Source: Arachis hypogaea
Lineage: Eukaryota > Streptophyta > Magnoliopsida > Fabales > Fabaceae
Direction: 5' to 3'
DNA: 64,000 bases
Assembly: GCF_003086295.3 (NCBI RefSeq)
Contig: NC_092046.1
Location: forward strand, 109,409,363 to 109,473,362
A model generated the notes under the pieces. It was not told the DNA's origin, ran no database searches, and saw nothing but the letters and a program-made list of their open reading frames with translations. The position numbers and the translations under genes were made by a program. Of the stretch, positions 20,559 to 33,007 are shown piece after piece (the stretch's first letter is position 1; each line of letters opens with the position of its first letter).

Positions 20559-22057
20559 GTCCGACCGATCTCCATGGGTAACAACTTCATTTTTCAACAC
20601 CAATTTTTAATTTTTGTCTTTCATAGATTAGTTGTTGCATTGCATGATAGATTGCATGTTAGTTAGAATTTGTACATATTTTTTTTTACCACTTCCTTTT
20701 TATGTTAGGACTACTTGGTTAGGGTGATGATTTCTTTTCCAAAAAAAATTGTTTTTAGGGCACCCTACCAATTTGAAAATTTTTTTGTGTTAAACTTGCT
20801 TGAAGAATTTATTTTGGAACATGGTTTTTGAGCTAAGAACACAAGCATGTGAGTTTTGAGCCCAATGGTGTGGTTACATCTTATAACCACTTATTTTCAT
20901 TCTTGTGTGCATTGTTCTCTCTCTATGATTGTAATCTTTGATTTGTTTGATTCTTTATATCCATTATTCCATGTATACATGTATTTATATGATTGAGGCC
21001 ATCATTTTATTTAGCTCACTTACCCAAATAGCCTACCTTTCATCAACCATTGTTAGCCGATTTGAGCCTATTTAATCCCTTTTGTTCTTAATATTAGCAC
21101 ATCACTACCCCTAAGTGAAAAATAATAAATGTCCTTAATTTGGATCTTTGATTAGCTTAGGCTAGTGAGAGTGTGTATCATTTGGGTATGGGAAACTTGG
21201 GACATTGGTTGAGAGAAAAAAATGTGTTTTTGTATTTTATTGAATATTTTTGGGAGTTGGGTACATGCTTATGCATTAAATATGTAAAACCATATGCGTT
21301 GATACGTTTGTATATACTTTAGAAAAAAAAATATATGATAAAAAAATATAAAAAAAGAAAAAAATATAGAAAAAAAATATAGAAAAAGAGAAAAGAAATA
21401 AAAAGGGGACAAAATGCCCCAAAGTAAAGTTCAATAAAAAATCAATGCATATGGAATGTTAATTAAAGAGAATGCATGAGTATGTGAAAAAGTGGGAATC
21501 ATGGGTAGCTAGATTGAGTATTAGAATTGTATAGGTTGTTACATGTGTTAGGTAAGAGCTTAGGTTAATCAAAGATACAAATTTCAAGCTCACTTGACCA
21601 TATGCATCCTTACCTTTACCCAAGCCCCATTACAACCTATGAATAAGTCCTCATGATGAATGTATGCCTGCATTGAATAATTGTTGATTGTTAGATGAAA
21701 AACAAATCTTGGAAAGCATGAGTAGAAGAGAATTGAGTGAATCGACCCTATACACTTGAGCGACTAGAGCGGATACACATCCGGTGAGGGTTCGATGCTC
21801 AATTTCTTGTTCTCGGCTTTCATGAGCGTTCTTCTTGCAAGTCTATTTGTACTTTATTTTGATATTCAAATTGGTAGGATTCATGAATCATCATACTACT
21901 TAGCCCTACTTGTTCATACATGCTCTTGGAGATTGATTTGCTTTTGACCAAGTAGGTAGAATCATTTTACATTTAGTTGCATTCATATAGATAGGTTTAT
22001 ATAGTTTATTTGCATTGAATAAATGTTCATACCCTTTTCTTGTCCTTCTCTATTCTT
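20559..22057 (+). other. 3' untranslated region of B
   Basis: No coding frame. It includes an A-rich run (about 21325-21420) and the GGGGACAAAATGCCCC inverted repeat near 21406 that recurs in C and D. Confidence 0.65.
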
Positions 22058-22094
22058 AGCATGAGGACATGCTTGGTTTAAGTGTGGGGATATT
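22058..22094 (+). other. AGGA-loop hairpin and PPT of B
   Basis: AGCATG (22058-22063), loop AGGA, CATGCT (22068-22073), then AAGTGTGGGGATAT running into the LTR at 22095. Confidence 0.8.
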
Positions 22095-22412
22095 TGATAA
22101 ACCCCGATTTTGTGGTTTATCTTGTGCTTATTTTGGGGGATTTTATCACCTTTTCTCACATTTATTCAATGAAATAGCATGGTTTTGTAATTCTCCCTTG
22201 ATTTGTGCTTAAATGTGAAAACATGCTTTTTAGGCCCTAAAATAGCCAATTTTAATTCACTTTAATTCCATTCGATGCCTTGATATGTTTGTTGAGTGAT
22301 TTCAGGTTAATAAGGCAAGTATTGGATGGAAGAAGTGAGGAGAAAAGCATGCAAAGTGGGAGAACTCATGAAGAAATGAAGGAACCGTAGAGCTGTCAAG
22401 CCCGACCTCCTG
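22095..22412 (+). repeat. Truncated 3' LTR of B
   Basis: Only the first 318 bp are left, closely matching 3418-3735 of the 5' LTR. It stops after CCCGACCTCCTG and the F0 UTR starts at once with CATACATATGATTGAGG. Confidence 0.85.
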
Positions 22413-23434
22413 CATACATATGATTGAGGCCATCATTTGTTATTAGCTCACTTATCCTAAACAGCCTACATTCCAATTACCTCTGTTTGCCACTTTGAGC
22501 CTTTTAATCCTCATTTGTTCTATATTTTACCACATCACTAGCCTTAAGCAGAAAAATAATTAATTACCTTATGTGAATCTTTGGTTAGCTTAAGATAGTA
22601 TGTTAACTAAGTATGGGAAATTGTGGGAACCTGGGTTAATGGGAATGTATTATGTTTCTACTTTATTTGAATATTGGAAATTTGGGTGCATACTCATGTG
22701 AGACCAGAAAAACCATGTGCATTCGATATGTTATGTTTATTTTTATGTTTAAAAAAATATATTAAATAAATAAATAGTACAATATAAATAAATAAATAAA
22801 TAGGGGATAAAATTACCCCAATGTTAAGTTTAATAAAAAGATCAATGCATATGTGGTGAAATCAAAGAAAATTTGGTACATGAGTATGTGATGCAAAAGT
22901 GGGAATTTTGGGTAGCTATGCATGATTTTAGAATTACATAGAGTGTGTGTGTGTGTGTTAGGTGAGAGCTTAGGTTAGTCAAAGATTCATATTATAGCTC
23001 ACTTGGCCATACATATATCCTCACTCTTACCTTAGCCCCATTACAACTTTGAAAAGACCTCATGATGTTTGCATTGGTATACTAAATATTTGTTGATTGG
23101 TTATATGAAGAACAAAGTTTTAAAAAGCATGGCTAAAGAAGAGTAGAGTGATTAACCCTAGACACTTGAGCGATTAGAGTGCATATACACTACCAGCGAG
23201 GGTTCAATGCTTGATTCTATGTTCCCTGCTTTCATGAGCTATCTTCTTACAAGTTTACTTGTCTTTTATTGTGTGATTTGAATTAGTGGAATCTGATTTA
23301 TGGTTGTCTTGGAGAACTTGTTTACTCTTAACCAAGTAGATAGAAACATCTTAGCATATAGTTGCATTTGCATACATAGGTTGCATCTCATGAGTCTTAC
23401 TTTCCCCCATTCACTCCTTTTATCTCCTTGAGCT
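22413..23434 (+). other. 3' untranslated region of F0, right part
   Basis: No coding frame. Continues the UTR broken at 3417. Contains AT-rich runs near 22750-22800 and a short (GT)n at about 22942-22958. Confidence 0.65.
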
Positions 23435-23472
23435 TAGCATGAGGACATGCTAGTGTTTAAGTGTGGGAAGAT
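23435..23472 (+). other. AGGA-loop hairpin and PPT at the F0 3' LTR
   Basis: TAGCATG (23435-23441), loop AGGA, CATGCTA (23446-23452), then AAGTGTGGGAAGAT up to the LTR start at 23473. Confidence 0.8.
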
Positions 23473-24982
23473 TGATAAACCACTATTTTATGGTTTATCT
23501 TGTGCTCAATCGAGTGGTTTTTATCAAGTCTTTGCACACTTATTCATACAATTTGCATAATTTTACAATTCCTTCCCAATTTTGTTCTATGGTTGAAAAC
23601 TTACTTCCTAAACCTTTAAATTGTGTATTTTAATTCCCCTTTATACCATTCGATGCCGTGATCTGTGTGTTAAGTGTTTTCAGGCTATATAGGGATGGAA
23701 TGACTTATAGGATGGAGAGGAAGCTTGCAAAAATGGAAGGAGCACAAGAAATAAAGGAGATAACCAGCGAGGAGCGACGCGCACGCATGGCTCACACGTG
23801 CGCGTGATTTGGAGATTCGCACAGCGACGCGTGCGCGTACCTGACGCCTTCGCGTGACAAGCGAGATTGCAGATCGACGCGTATGCGTGACTAACGTGTA
23901 CGCGTGACTAACGTGTACGCGTGACTAACGCGTACGTGTGACATGTGCCACGTGCAGAAAACGCAGAAGACATTGGGGGCAATTTTGGGCTGAGTTTGGA
24001 CCCAGTTTTCGGCCCAGAAACGCAGACTAGAGCCAGGGGACAAGCAGAGACTCAACATACATTCTCATTTGCATAGTTTTTAGTTTTGGTTTTTGAATCT
24101 TAGAGAGAGACACTACTTCCTCTAGGTTTTCTTCACATTCATAGTTTTAGAGTTTATTGCTTTTGATTTGGATATTGAGAAGAGTTACTACCTCCGTTGA
24201 AGTCTCCATTATTCTAGTTTGTTTCCTTATTCTTTTAGTCTTTCAATCACCTATTAACCCTGTTCAGATATGGATGTTTATGATTTTGGGATTTATTAAT
24301 GCAAAGAACTAATTTTAGCTTTAATTAATTTTCAGTTATTATTTTATTTAATTTATCATGTCTTCTTTCTATTCCCTTTATATGCCTGTGAAAGTGGTAT
24401 TCATGTCAATGGAGTAGACTCCTAACTTGACTTGGGAGTTGATTAAAAGGAGACCCTTGAGTTGGAATACTCAAGTGTAATTAGGAATTAGAAGTTGTTG
24501 GCTGGCTCTCTAGTCACTAACGCTAATCCTTCCATAGGAGAGGATTAGGACTTGTGAATTGGAGCCGGTTAAGTTACTTGACTTTCCTTTATTCGGTAAA
24601 GGATAACTAAGTAGAAGCAAAAATCTCTTACCATTACACTTGGGGAAATTTAACAAGGATAGAACTTCCAATTAATCTTCTCCCGGTCAAGACTTTTATT
24701 TTAATTATATAAATTCTCTTGCTAATTTTCATTGCTTTAATTTACAATCATTTATTTTTCTGTTCTCCAACTCTAAAAATTCTCAAAAAATTCTCGTCTA
24801 ATAAAATAGCATTCTTTTATCAACTCGTTGGGAGATGACCTGGGATTTCTACTCCCAGTATTTTATTTCCAATTTGTGACAATTCTTTTTAAATTGATAA
24901 GCAGAATTTTTGTCAGTTAAGAACTGTACTTGCAACGCTATTTTCACTATAAATTCTTAATCGGCAATCTTTCGCCACGTCA
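23473..24982 (+). repeat. LTR (F0 type), shared by two internal regions
   Basis: TGATAAACCACTATTTTATG to CGCCACGTCA, 1510 bp. It has a PPT on its left and a primer site on its right, so it is a 3' LTR for the left region and a 5' LTR for the right one. A CpG palindrome cluster (ACGCGTACGCGT type) lies at about 23771-23945. The GAGCTACAGAGG block of B, C and D is absent. Confidence 0.85.
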
Positions 24983-24987
24983 ATTTT

Positions 24988-25005
24988 TGGCGCCGTTGCC
25001 GGGGA
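24988..25005 (+). other. Primer binding site (tRNA-Asp)
   Basis: TGGCGCCGTTGCCGGGGA, a perfect match to the complement of the tRNA-Asp 3' end. Confidence 0.9.
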
Positions 25006-25114
25006 GTTGCAATAGTGTGCTAAATTATTGGTTGGTGTAAATATTTTTTTTATTTTACATATTTGCATATTTTATTTTATTTTATTACCATGAGTTGTAT
25101 GTTTCTTTCATTGA

Positions 25115-25334
25115 ATGACGCGTTCACTGCCTAATCCGAGCTTAGCCGCGTTTGATCCTGAAATTGAAAGAACTATTTCACGTATTAGGCGAGCTCGGCA
25201 TCGGTTAGCCTCTGAGGGTAGTGAAGTGGTTACTACCAATTTACCAGTATTATCTGAGAGCAAATCTGAAGCGCCATTTAAGGAAGAAACAAGCTCCTCT
25301 TCTACTGATTATATTGATTCACGTGCAGGTAAAA
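25115..25334 (+). pseudogene. gag N-terminal stub, fused to a 3' UTR
   Basis: ATG 25115 opens about 73 codons (FDPEIERTISRIRRARHRLA, then an acidic Ser/Glu-rich stretch). The start resembles the N-termini of Athila-type gag proteins I remember (DPEIERT followed by Arg-rich text). At about 25332-25336 the coding text ends abruptly and turns into GGTTGCATGTTAGTTAGAA, which in C (31571) and B (20650) belongs to the 3' UTR. All of gag-pol between these points is lost. The small frame reads 17 bases into the UTR before stopping. Confidence 0.6.
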
Positions 25335-26734
25335 GGTTGCATGTTAGTTAGAATCTGTACATATTTTACCACTTCTTTCTTATTAGGACTACTTGGTTAG
25401 GATGATAGTTTTTTTTCCAAGAAAACTGTTTTTAGGGCACCCTAGCAATTTGAAAAAAAAAATTTGTTGAAGTTTCATGAAGAATTTATTTTGGAACATG
25501 GTTTTTGAGCTAAGAACACAAGCATGTGAGTTTTGAACCCAATTGTGTGTTTACATCATATAACCACTTATTTCTATTCTTGTGTACATTATTCTGTTTC
25601 TATGATTGCAATCCTTGATTTGTTTGATTCTTTATGTCTATTATTCCATGTATACATGCACTTATATGATTGAGGCCATCATTTCATTTAGCTCACTTAC
25701 CCAAATAGCCTACCTTTCATCAACCATCGTTAGCCAACTTTGAGCCTATTTTAACCCCTTTATTCTTAATTTTAGCACATTACAAGCTTTAAAGCAAAAA
25801 AACAATAAAGGAACTTTATTTTGATCTTTTATTAGCTTAGGCTAGTGAGTGTGTATCATTTAAGTGTGGGGAAACTTGGGACATTGGTTGAGGTAAAAGT
25901 ATGTTTTGTATTTTCATTGAAGATCTTGGGAATTGGGTACATACTCATACATTAAATATGTAAAACCATATGCATTGATATGTTTGTATGTACTTTGTTG
26001 AAAAAAATGTGAAAAAATGTAGAAAAAGAAATAGAAAAATAAAAAAAAACAAACAAATATATAGAAAAAAGAAATGTAATAAAAAGGGGACAAAAATGCC
26101 CCAAAGTAAAGTAATAATAACAATGCATATGGAATGTGAATTAAAGAGAATGCATGAGTATGTGAAAAAGTGGGAATCATGGGTAGCTAGGTATGTATTA
26201 GAATTGTATAGGTTGTTATATGTGTTTGATGAGAGTTTAGGTTATTCAAAGATTTAAATTTCAAGCTAACTTGACCATATGCATCCCTACCTTTATCCTA
26301 GCCCCATTACAACCTATGAATAAGACCTCATGATAAATGTATGCATGCATTGAATAATTGTTGATTGTGAGATGAAAAAAAAATCATGGAAAGCATGATT
26401 AGAAGAGAATTGAGTGATCAACCCTGTACACTTGAGCGACTAGAGAGGATACACTTCTGGTGAGGGTTCGATGCTCAATTCCTTGTTCCCGGCTTTCATG
26501 AGCTTTCTTCTTGCAAGTCTATTTGAACTTCATTTTTGTATTTGAATTGGTAGGATTTATGAATCATCATACTATGTTAGCCCTACTTGTTCATATATGT
26601 TCTTGGAGATTGATTTACTTTTAACTAAGTAGGTAGAATCATTTTGCCTTTAGTTGCATGCATGAAGATAGGTTTATATAGTTTCTTTGCATTGAATAAA
26701 TTTTCATACCCCCTTTTCTAGTCTTTCTTGATTT
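25335..26734 (+). other. C-type 3' untranslated region (left copy)
   Basis: Highly similar to about 31571-32970, with the same A-rich run and GGGGACAAAAATGCCCC inverted repeat. No coding frame. Confidence 0.75.
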
Positions 26735-26771
26735 AGCATGAGGACATGCTTGGTTTAAGTGTGGGGAGATT
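26735..26771 (+). other. AGGA-loop hairpin and PPT before the C 5' LTR
   Basis: AGCATG (26735-26740), loop AGGA, CATGCT (26745-26750), AAGTGTGGGGAGATT (26757-26771). A PPT directly upstream of a 5' LTR marks the recombinant structure. Confidence 0.8.
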
Positions 26772-28314
26772 TGATAAACTCCACTTTTGTGGTTTATCTT
26801 GTGCTGAATTTAGGAGATTTTATCAACTTTTCCCACATTTCACTAAAATAGCATGGTTTTGTAAATTCTCCTTAAATTGTGCATAAGAGTGAAAACATGC
26901 TTTTTAGACCTAAAAATTGATAAATTTCATTCACTTTAATTCCATTCGATGCCTTGATATGTTTGTTAAGTGATTTCAGGTTTAGAAGGAAAAGATTGGA
27001 TTCAAGGAATGAAGAAAAAGCATGCAAAAATGGAGAACTCATGAAGAAATGAAAGAATTGCTAAGCTGTCAATCCTGACCTCTTCGTACTTCATCGATCA
27101 TAACTTGAGCTACAGAGGTCCAATTGAGGCGGATCTAGTTGCGTTGGAAAGCTAACTTCCAGGGCTTCAAAATGATATAAAATTTGCCATGGTTGCTTTG
27201 CACGTGACCCGTATGCATCACCCATGCATGTGCGTTGCAGAATCAGTATGGGCTATTTTAGGAGAAAATGTGGCCAGCGATTTCTAGCTCATTTTGGGCC
27301 CAATCCAACTCATTTATGATGCTTTTGAACCCAAGGATTGCAGGGGGATGAACCAAGTAGTCATAGTGGAGTTTTGATCATGTTTTAGATGTAGGTTTCT
27401 AGAGAGAGGGGCTCTCTCCTCTCTCGAGATTTTAGGGTTTTCATCTCCATTTCTTCTTAGATCTAGATTTCAGTCTTCCTTGAATTTAGTTTTCCTTTAC
27501 ATCTTTTATTGTTCTAGCACTTTAGTTCATTCTATTTCTCTTATTAATTTTCTTTATTTTGTCAATTTTTGTTTATGAACTCTTTTGTTGATTTTCATTT
27601 TCTTTTAATGCAATTTATGATTTCCATGCCTTTTTATAATTTGTTTAGTTTCCTATTGATCTCTTGCCTTTGTAGTTATAGCTTTCTTTAATTCTTACAA
27701 TTTATGATGTTTATTTTTATTGTCCTCTATGTGTTTGATAAAATATCTCTTTTAGTTATGAGCTAGATTCTTCTCCTCTTGGCTTGAGTTGAGTAATTGG
27801 AGACACTTGAGTTATCAAACTCTCTTGTTGATTGATAATTGGAAGTTGCAAGTTGATTTGAATGCCACTAAAGCTAGTCTTTCCTTAGGATTTGACTAGG
27901 ACTTATGGATTCAAGTTGATTGTATCCACTTGACTTTCCTTCATAGTTAGAGGTTAACTAAGTGGGAGCAATGGACAATTCTTGTCACAATTGATGATGA
28001 TAATGAGGATAGGATTTCTAATTCTCATTCCTTGCCAAGAGCTTTCTTAGTTATTAGCTTATTTCTCTTGTTATTTACATTCCTTGTCTCTTATTATAAA
28101 AACCCCAAAACATTCCTTCATAGCCACTAACAAAACCCTTCATTGTAATTTCTAGGGAGATGACCCGAGGTTTAAATACTTCGGTTATTTTTATTGGGGT
28201 TTGTACTTGTGATAAACGAATTTTTGATTGAGGATTGTTTGTTGGTTTAGAACTATTCTTACAACGTAACAATTAATTTTGTGAAATTCTATACCGACAA
28301 AATACCATTCATCA
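26772..28314 (+). repeat. LTR, 5' side of element C
   Basis: TGATAAACTCCAC to ATACCATTCATCA, 1543 bp, followed by a primer site. It holds the conserved GAGCTACAGAGG block (about 27098-27180) and a GA/CT palindrome near 27399-27426. Confidence 0.85.
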
Positions 28315-28317
28315 AAA

Positions 28318-28335
28318 TGGTGCTGTTTCCGGGGA
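28318..28335 (+). other. Primer binding site of C (degraded)
   Basis: TGGTGCTGTTTCCGGGGA, three differences from the tRNA-Asp complement. Confidence 0.7.
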
Positions 28336-28484
28336 ATTGCAAAGGTGTTACATTATTGGCTATTGTGAATATGTTCATATTGTGAATATCTTGCTTTTTG
28401 GTTAATTCTTGGTTTTGCTAGTATTTAGGAGTTTACTTTCTCTTTGCCTTTTTGAGATTTTTGTTTTGATTTCCTCTTTTCCAT

Positions 28485-30016
28485 TTAAATTTTCATCCTT
28501 GTGGTTTTGGATATGGTTATGACTATGTTGTAGGTAATGAAAACTTTAATGATGACTCACAATATGGGAGAGATGAATTCTTGAGAAGGGAGCCATATCC
28601 ATAAGAGCAATCACCATGGCAACCTCCTCAACCAAGCTACTATGATTGTAACCCCTCCTATGATGCATATCATTCCAATGGATATGATGGTTCTTATCAT
28701 GATTATGCCACTCAACCACCATCATTCCATGCACCTTACTCTCAACATAGTCCTCAAATACCACCATTCCAACCACCATACTCCCAATCCACATCCTATT
28801 TCTATCAATCACCTCCACATAATCGTAATCCATATCCTCCATATGCACACACTTATAACCATTATGAACAAGCAACCATGGAACCACCACCACTTCAACA
28901 TCATTACCCTCACAATCCTTCTTTTTCCTCCAACCAAGCCTCTATGGATGATACACTTGATATCATTTCTCAAGAGCAAGAAGAGTTCCAAACCGCACTC
29001 ACCGGTTTCACCTCCGCCTTCCAAGAGCTTATATCCCGTATACCTCTATCTTATACCAACAACCAAAGCACCTTCTAACCTCCAAGCTTTAATGCATCTC
29101 CTCTTCAACCGCATGAAAAATGTGAGAAATCAATCGAGGAGAGGAGCATGAAGGAGATTTTGGATTCTCAACTTGAGAACAAGGAAATGGACTGTGTTTT
29201 GCAACAAGTAGAAGGGAGGAAGATTGTTGAAGATGAAGAAGTGGAAGAAAATCTAGGGGAGGTTGAACAAGAAGAAAGTTTCATCATTGAAGACAACTCT
29301 ACACCAAGTGACAATGGTGACCTTGTTGAAGCCTCTTCCATGAGATGTGAGACCGATGTTGAGAAGGAATGTGCACAACCTCCAATGCATATTTTGATTA
29401 ATGAGAAAGAGTTGGAAAAAGTTAGCGAACAAGAGGAAATTGAAGAAAGTTGTCAAAAGATGGAAGTCGTTAAGGAAGAACCAAAGGAAGTGGAGCCTAC
29501 AATGTCAAGACCATTGGATATCTTCCTTACTAAGTTACCATCCAAATTACAAGTTGAACAGGTAACCATCTCATTCTTTAATTTCCTTGGCCCATATTAA
29601 TATGCATTGTTAGAAACAGATGGTCAACTTAGAGCTTTGTGTGGGTTAGTAAGTAAAAAGAGTTGGGTGTTGGTTGGAAACAAGAATCAAGGTGTATAGT
29701 GGAAGGAAGCTCAAATTTTGGGATTCATGGTTGGAGTGAAGCTCAATTGAAGGGATCTAGGATGATGATTAGGAGTTACAAGTAGAATTCAATCAGTTTG
29801 TCAACCAATTAGAAGCATGAAGTTCAAGAAGAAAGAGGGTTGACAAACAAAGTATAGGACCCCGGAATATACATAGATAATCATCAACTTTGGGGCCTTG
29901 GTACTTGCTTGAGATCTCTTGGTAGCTTGACGCGCTTAGTTTGGGATCCCTGAGGCTATTGGAAATGCAAGCATTGGTGGGGATTTAAGGAAGAGTTCAA
30001 GCATAAGCCATCCTAG
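28485..30016 (+). pseudogene. ORF1 of element C, decayed
   Basis: Homologous to ORF1 of B and D. The start codon is lost (TTA at 28485 where B and D have ATG), followed by GFGYGYDYVVGNENF. The frame holds to 29600 with stops at 28602-28604, 29076-29078 and 29598-29600; beyond that it shifts. Recognisable parts: the Pro/Tyr/His-rich section (28640-28910), a short helical stretch (EEFQTALTGFTSAFQELIS), the acidic section, ECAQPPMHILINEKE, then LETDGQLRALCG after 29600 and the closing YWKCKHWW and EFKHKP near 29955-30010. This is the most damaged of the three ORF1 copies, and it shows which parts the family shares. No enzyme motif is present. Confidence 0.75.
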
Positions 30017-30065
30017 TAAGGACCCCACCAAACGTCCAACTTAAGGACTTAAAATAAAAGTGCTA

Positions 30066-30083
30066 GGTGGGAGACACCCCACC
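30066..30083 (+). other. Post-ORF1 RNA hairpin (C copy)
   Basis: GGTGGG, loop AGACAC, CCCACC; perfect 6-bp stem 49 bases after ORF1. Confidence 0.7.
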
Positions 30084-30716
30084 ATAGTAAACTCTTTCCA
30101 TTCTCATGTAAATATAATCAATGAGTGATTTGGGTTGCCATTGTAGGTAGTTTTTTTTTTATTTTCTATATTCTTATACATTTTGCTTTTATTGATAGGT
30201 TGTTTGTTAAATTCATGTTTTGATTAGAATAGTTGTTGTTAGATTGTATTTCGCTTGAAGTGAAAGTTTGTTTGTTTTGTATTTGAAAATTTTTCAAAAA
30301 CCAAAAGATTTGTTGTTAAATTTGAATTTTGGGTGATTTAGAATGTTTATAAGTTAGGAGAGTGTTAAATTCTGTTTTAGGCTTCTTTAGAAATAAAGGG
30401 TCAACCCACGCTTAAGCGTGGGCGACGCTTATGCGTCGTTTGCCATATGGGGACTCTTGGTACAAAAACCAGAGAGTTGTGCCTACTTTGTGTTAAATTT
30501 GTGCCAGCGGCACAATTGCAATCTAGGCGTAAGCATGGGCGACGCTTACGCGTTGATTGTCCCTCCTGCAATCCATGCTTAAGCGTAAGCGTCGCCTTGC
30601 GCCCTGTTTTTCTCCTTTCTCCTATTTTCTTCTTTCTTCTTTCCTTCTTCTTTCTTTCTACCTTTCTTCTTCTTTCTTCTTCCTTTCTTACTTTCTTTTT
30701 TTTTCCTCTCTTCAAA

Positions 30717-30766
<50 letters not shown>

Positions 30767-31322
30767 CAAAAACAAAAATAAAAGTAAAAATAAAATTATT
30801 AAAAAATTCCTTTTCTCATCTTTCCTTTTCTTTTATTGTATTAGCATACTTTTATTCGTTGCATTTCAATTTTGTTCTTATAGCTTATTCTTCTTTTACT
30901 TTCTAAGTTTCTTATTTTAATAATGGTGTTGAATTCTCTTACTCAATTGTTGAGAATTTCTTGGCTATATTAGTGCTTCTTGACTTGTTTGGTATGGTTG
31001 GGTGATGAAATTTTTAGGTCAATGCTTAATCTTTGATGACTCTTGCATCCTTTGTACATTGATATAAACTCATATTGTCTTTCATGACCTGCTCTTTCTT
31101 GTTCGGACTTGATGCTTTTGAGTACCCTTCATGCTTTGATTTCACTCTTGCATCAAGTATTAGTTGATATGCTTTAGCTTACATTGTTTTCTCACTCACA
31201 TGGGTAGCTAACATGTAGTTGAGAACCATATTCTTATTTGGCATTAGCCCCCGCGTATGTTCTATTTGCTTTGCCATCTTTGTTGTAGGCTTAATTTTCT
31301 TTCTTTTTCCTCTTCTTTTAGG
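30084..31322 (+). other. Spacer of element C
   Basis: T-rich, with short motifs like GCTTAAGCGTGGGCGACGCTTACGCG cut into pieces around 30405-30600, then a TC tract and an AAT microsatellite. It ends in a pyrimidine tract and TTTTAG (31316-31321), a putative splice acceptor just before ORF2. No coding frame supported. Confidence 0.6.
30717..30762 (+). repeat. (AAT)n microsatellite
   Basis: About fifteen uninterrupted AAT units, followed by A-rich AAACAAA variants. Confidence 0.9.
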
Positions 31323-31472
31323 ATGACCACCGAAAGAAAAAGGAAAGGCTTTTTAAATGGGGCAACAAACAAGTTCACTCGAACAATCTTTTGAAGGAGC
31401 TCATCAGTTGTAGCGACTCGTCCACCTTGCTCTTCTTTGCATCTACCGAGGACGGTGCAATCTTAAAGTGTG
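31323..31472 (+). pseudogene. ORF2 stub of element C
   Basis: ATG 31323 after AGG gives MTTERKRKGF, then a stop within 30 codons. Compared with B, a small indel near 31343 shifts the frame. In the B frame the text keeps NKQVHSNNLLKELISCSDSS-like and FFASTEDGAI sections. Same short product as in B and D, here broken. Confidence 0.5.
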
Positions 31473-31480
31473 GGGAGGTT
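31445..31480 (+). other. Decayed AGGA-loop hairpin plus internal PPT-like tract (C)
   Basis: ACCG, loop AGGA (31449-31452), CGGT, one further T-G wobble, then a C-C mismatch. AAGTGTGGGGAGGTT at 31466-31480. Confidence 0.55.
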
Positions 31481-32970
31481 CGGTCGATGACCGACCTCCA
31501 TGGATAACCACTTCCTTTTTCAACACCAATTTTTAATTTTCTTTGTTAGTTAGTTGTCGCATTGCATGATAGGTTGCATGTTAGTTAGAATCTGTACATA
31601 TTTTACCACTTCTTACTTATTAGGTCTACTTGGTTAGGGTGATGGTTTCTTTTCCAAGAAAACTATTTTTAGGGTACCTTACCAATTTGAAAAAAAAAAA
31701 TTGTTGAACTTGCTTGAAGAATTTATTTTGGAACATGGTTTTTGAGCTAAGAACACAAGCATGTGAGTTTTGAGCCCAATTGTGTGGTTACATCATATAA
31801 CCACTTATTTCCATTCTTGTGTGCATTGTCCTCTTTCTATGATTGCAATCCTTGATTTGTTTGATTCTTTATGTCCATTATTCCATGTATACATGCACTT
31901 ATATTATTGAGGCCATCATTTCATTTAGCTCACTTACCCAAATAGCCTACCTTTCATCAACCATTGTTAGTCAACTTTGAGCCTATTTTAACCCCTTTGT
32001 TCTTAATTTTAGCACATTACAAGCCTTAAAGAGAAAAACAATAAAGGACCTTTATTTGGATCTTTGATTAGCTTAGGCTAGTGAGTGTGTATCATTCAAG
32101 TATGAGGAAACTTGGGACATTAGTTGAGGTAAAAGTATGTTTTGTATTTTTATTGAAGATCTTGGGAATTGGGTACATACTCATGCATTAAATATGTAAA
32201 ACCATATGCATTGATACATTTGTATGTACTTTGTTGAAAAAAATGTGAAAAAAAATGTAAAAAAAGAAATAGAAAAATAAAAGAAACAAAAAAATATATA
32301 GAAAAAAGAAATGCAATAAAATGGGGACAAAAATGCCCCAAAGTAAAGTAATAATAACAATGCATATGGAATGTGAATTAAAGAGAACGCACGAGTATGT
32401 GAAAAAGTGGGAATCATGGGTAGATAGGTATGTATTAGAATTGTATAGGTTGTTATACGTGTTTGGGGAGAGCTTAGGTTAATCAAAGATTCAAATTTCA
32501 AGCTCACTTGACCATATGCATCCTTACCTTTACCCTAGCCCCATTACAACCTATGACTAAGACCTCATGATAAATGTGTGCATGCATTGAATAATTGTTA
32601 ATTGTTAGATGCAAAACAAATCATGGAAAGCATGATTAGAAGAGAATTGAGTGATCAACCCTATACACTTGAGCGACTAGAGCGGATACACTTCCGGTGA
32701 GGGTTCGATGCTCATTTTCTTGTTCCCAACTTTCATGAGCTTTCTTCCTGCAAGTCTATTTGAACTTCATTTTTGTATTTGAATTGGTAGGATTTATGAA
32801 TCATCATACTATGTTAGCCCTACTTGTTCATATATGTTCTTGGAGATTGATTTACTTTTAACCAAGTAGGTAGAATCATTTTGCCTTTAGTTGCATGCAT
32901 GTAGATAGGTTTATATAGTTTCTTTGCATTGAATAAATGTTCATACCCCTTTTCTAGTCTTTCTTGGTTT
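31481..32970 (+). other. 3' untranslated region of C
   Basis: No coding frame; near-copy of 25335-26734. Confidence 0.7.
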
Positions 32971-33007
32971 AGCATGAGGACATGCTTGGTTTAAGTGTGG
33001 AGAGATT
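32971..33007 (+). other. AGGA-loop hairpin and PPT of C
   Basis: AGCATG (32971-32976), loop AGGA, CATGCT (32981-32986), AAGTGTGGAGAGATT (32993-33007). Confidence 0.8.

Larger units (their letters stand above)
3418..22412 (+). mobile_element. Non-autonomous Athila-like LTR element B, interrupted by A
   Basis: Order: 5' LTR (3418-5141), tRNA-Asp-type primer site, ORF1 (5290-7041), post-ORF hairpin, spacer, [element A 7628-19636], spacer, ORF2 stub (20396-20545), internal hairpin/PPT-like tract, UTR, terminal hairpin and PPT (22058-22094), truncated 3' LTR (22095-22412). No gag, protease, RT or integrase is present, so it depends on another element. The flanks CATGC (3413-3417) and CATAC (22413-22417) may be a diverged target duplication. 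It lies inside F0, because the F0 UTR resumes at 22413. Confidence 0.8.

Noticed and set aside
25115..25351. A small stand-alone 78-codon gene
   Set aside because: It follows a tRNA-Asp primer site directly and breaks off into UTR sequence, so it is a gag stub.
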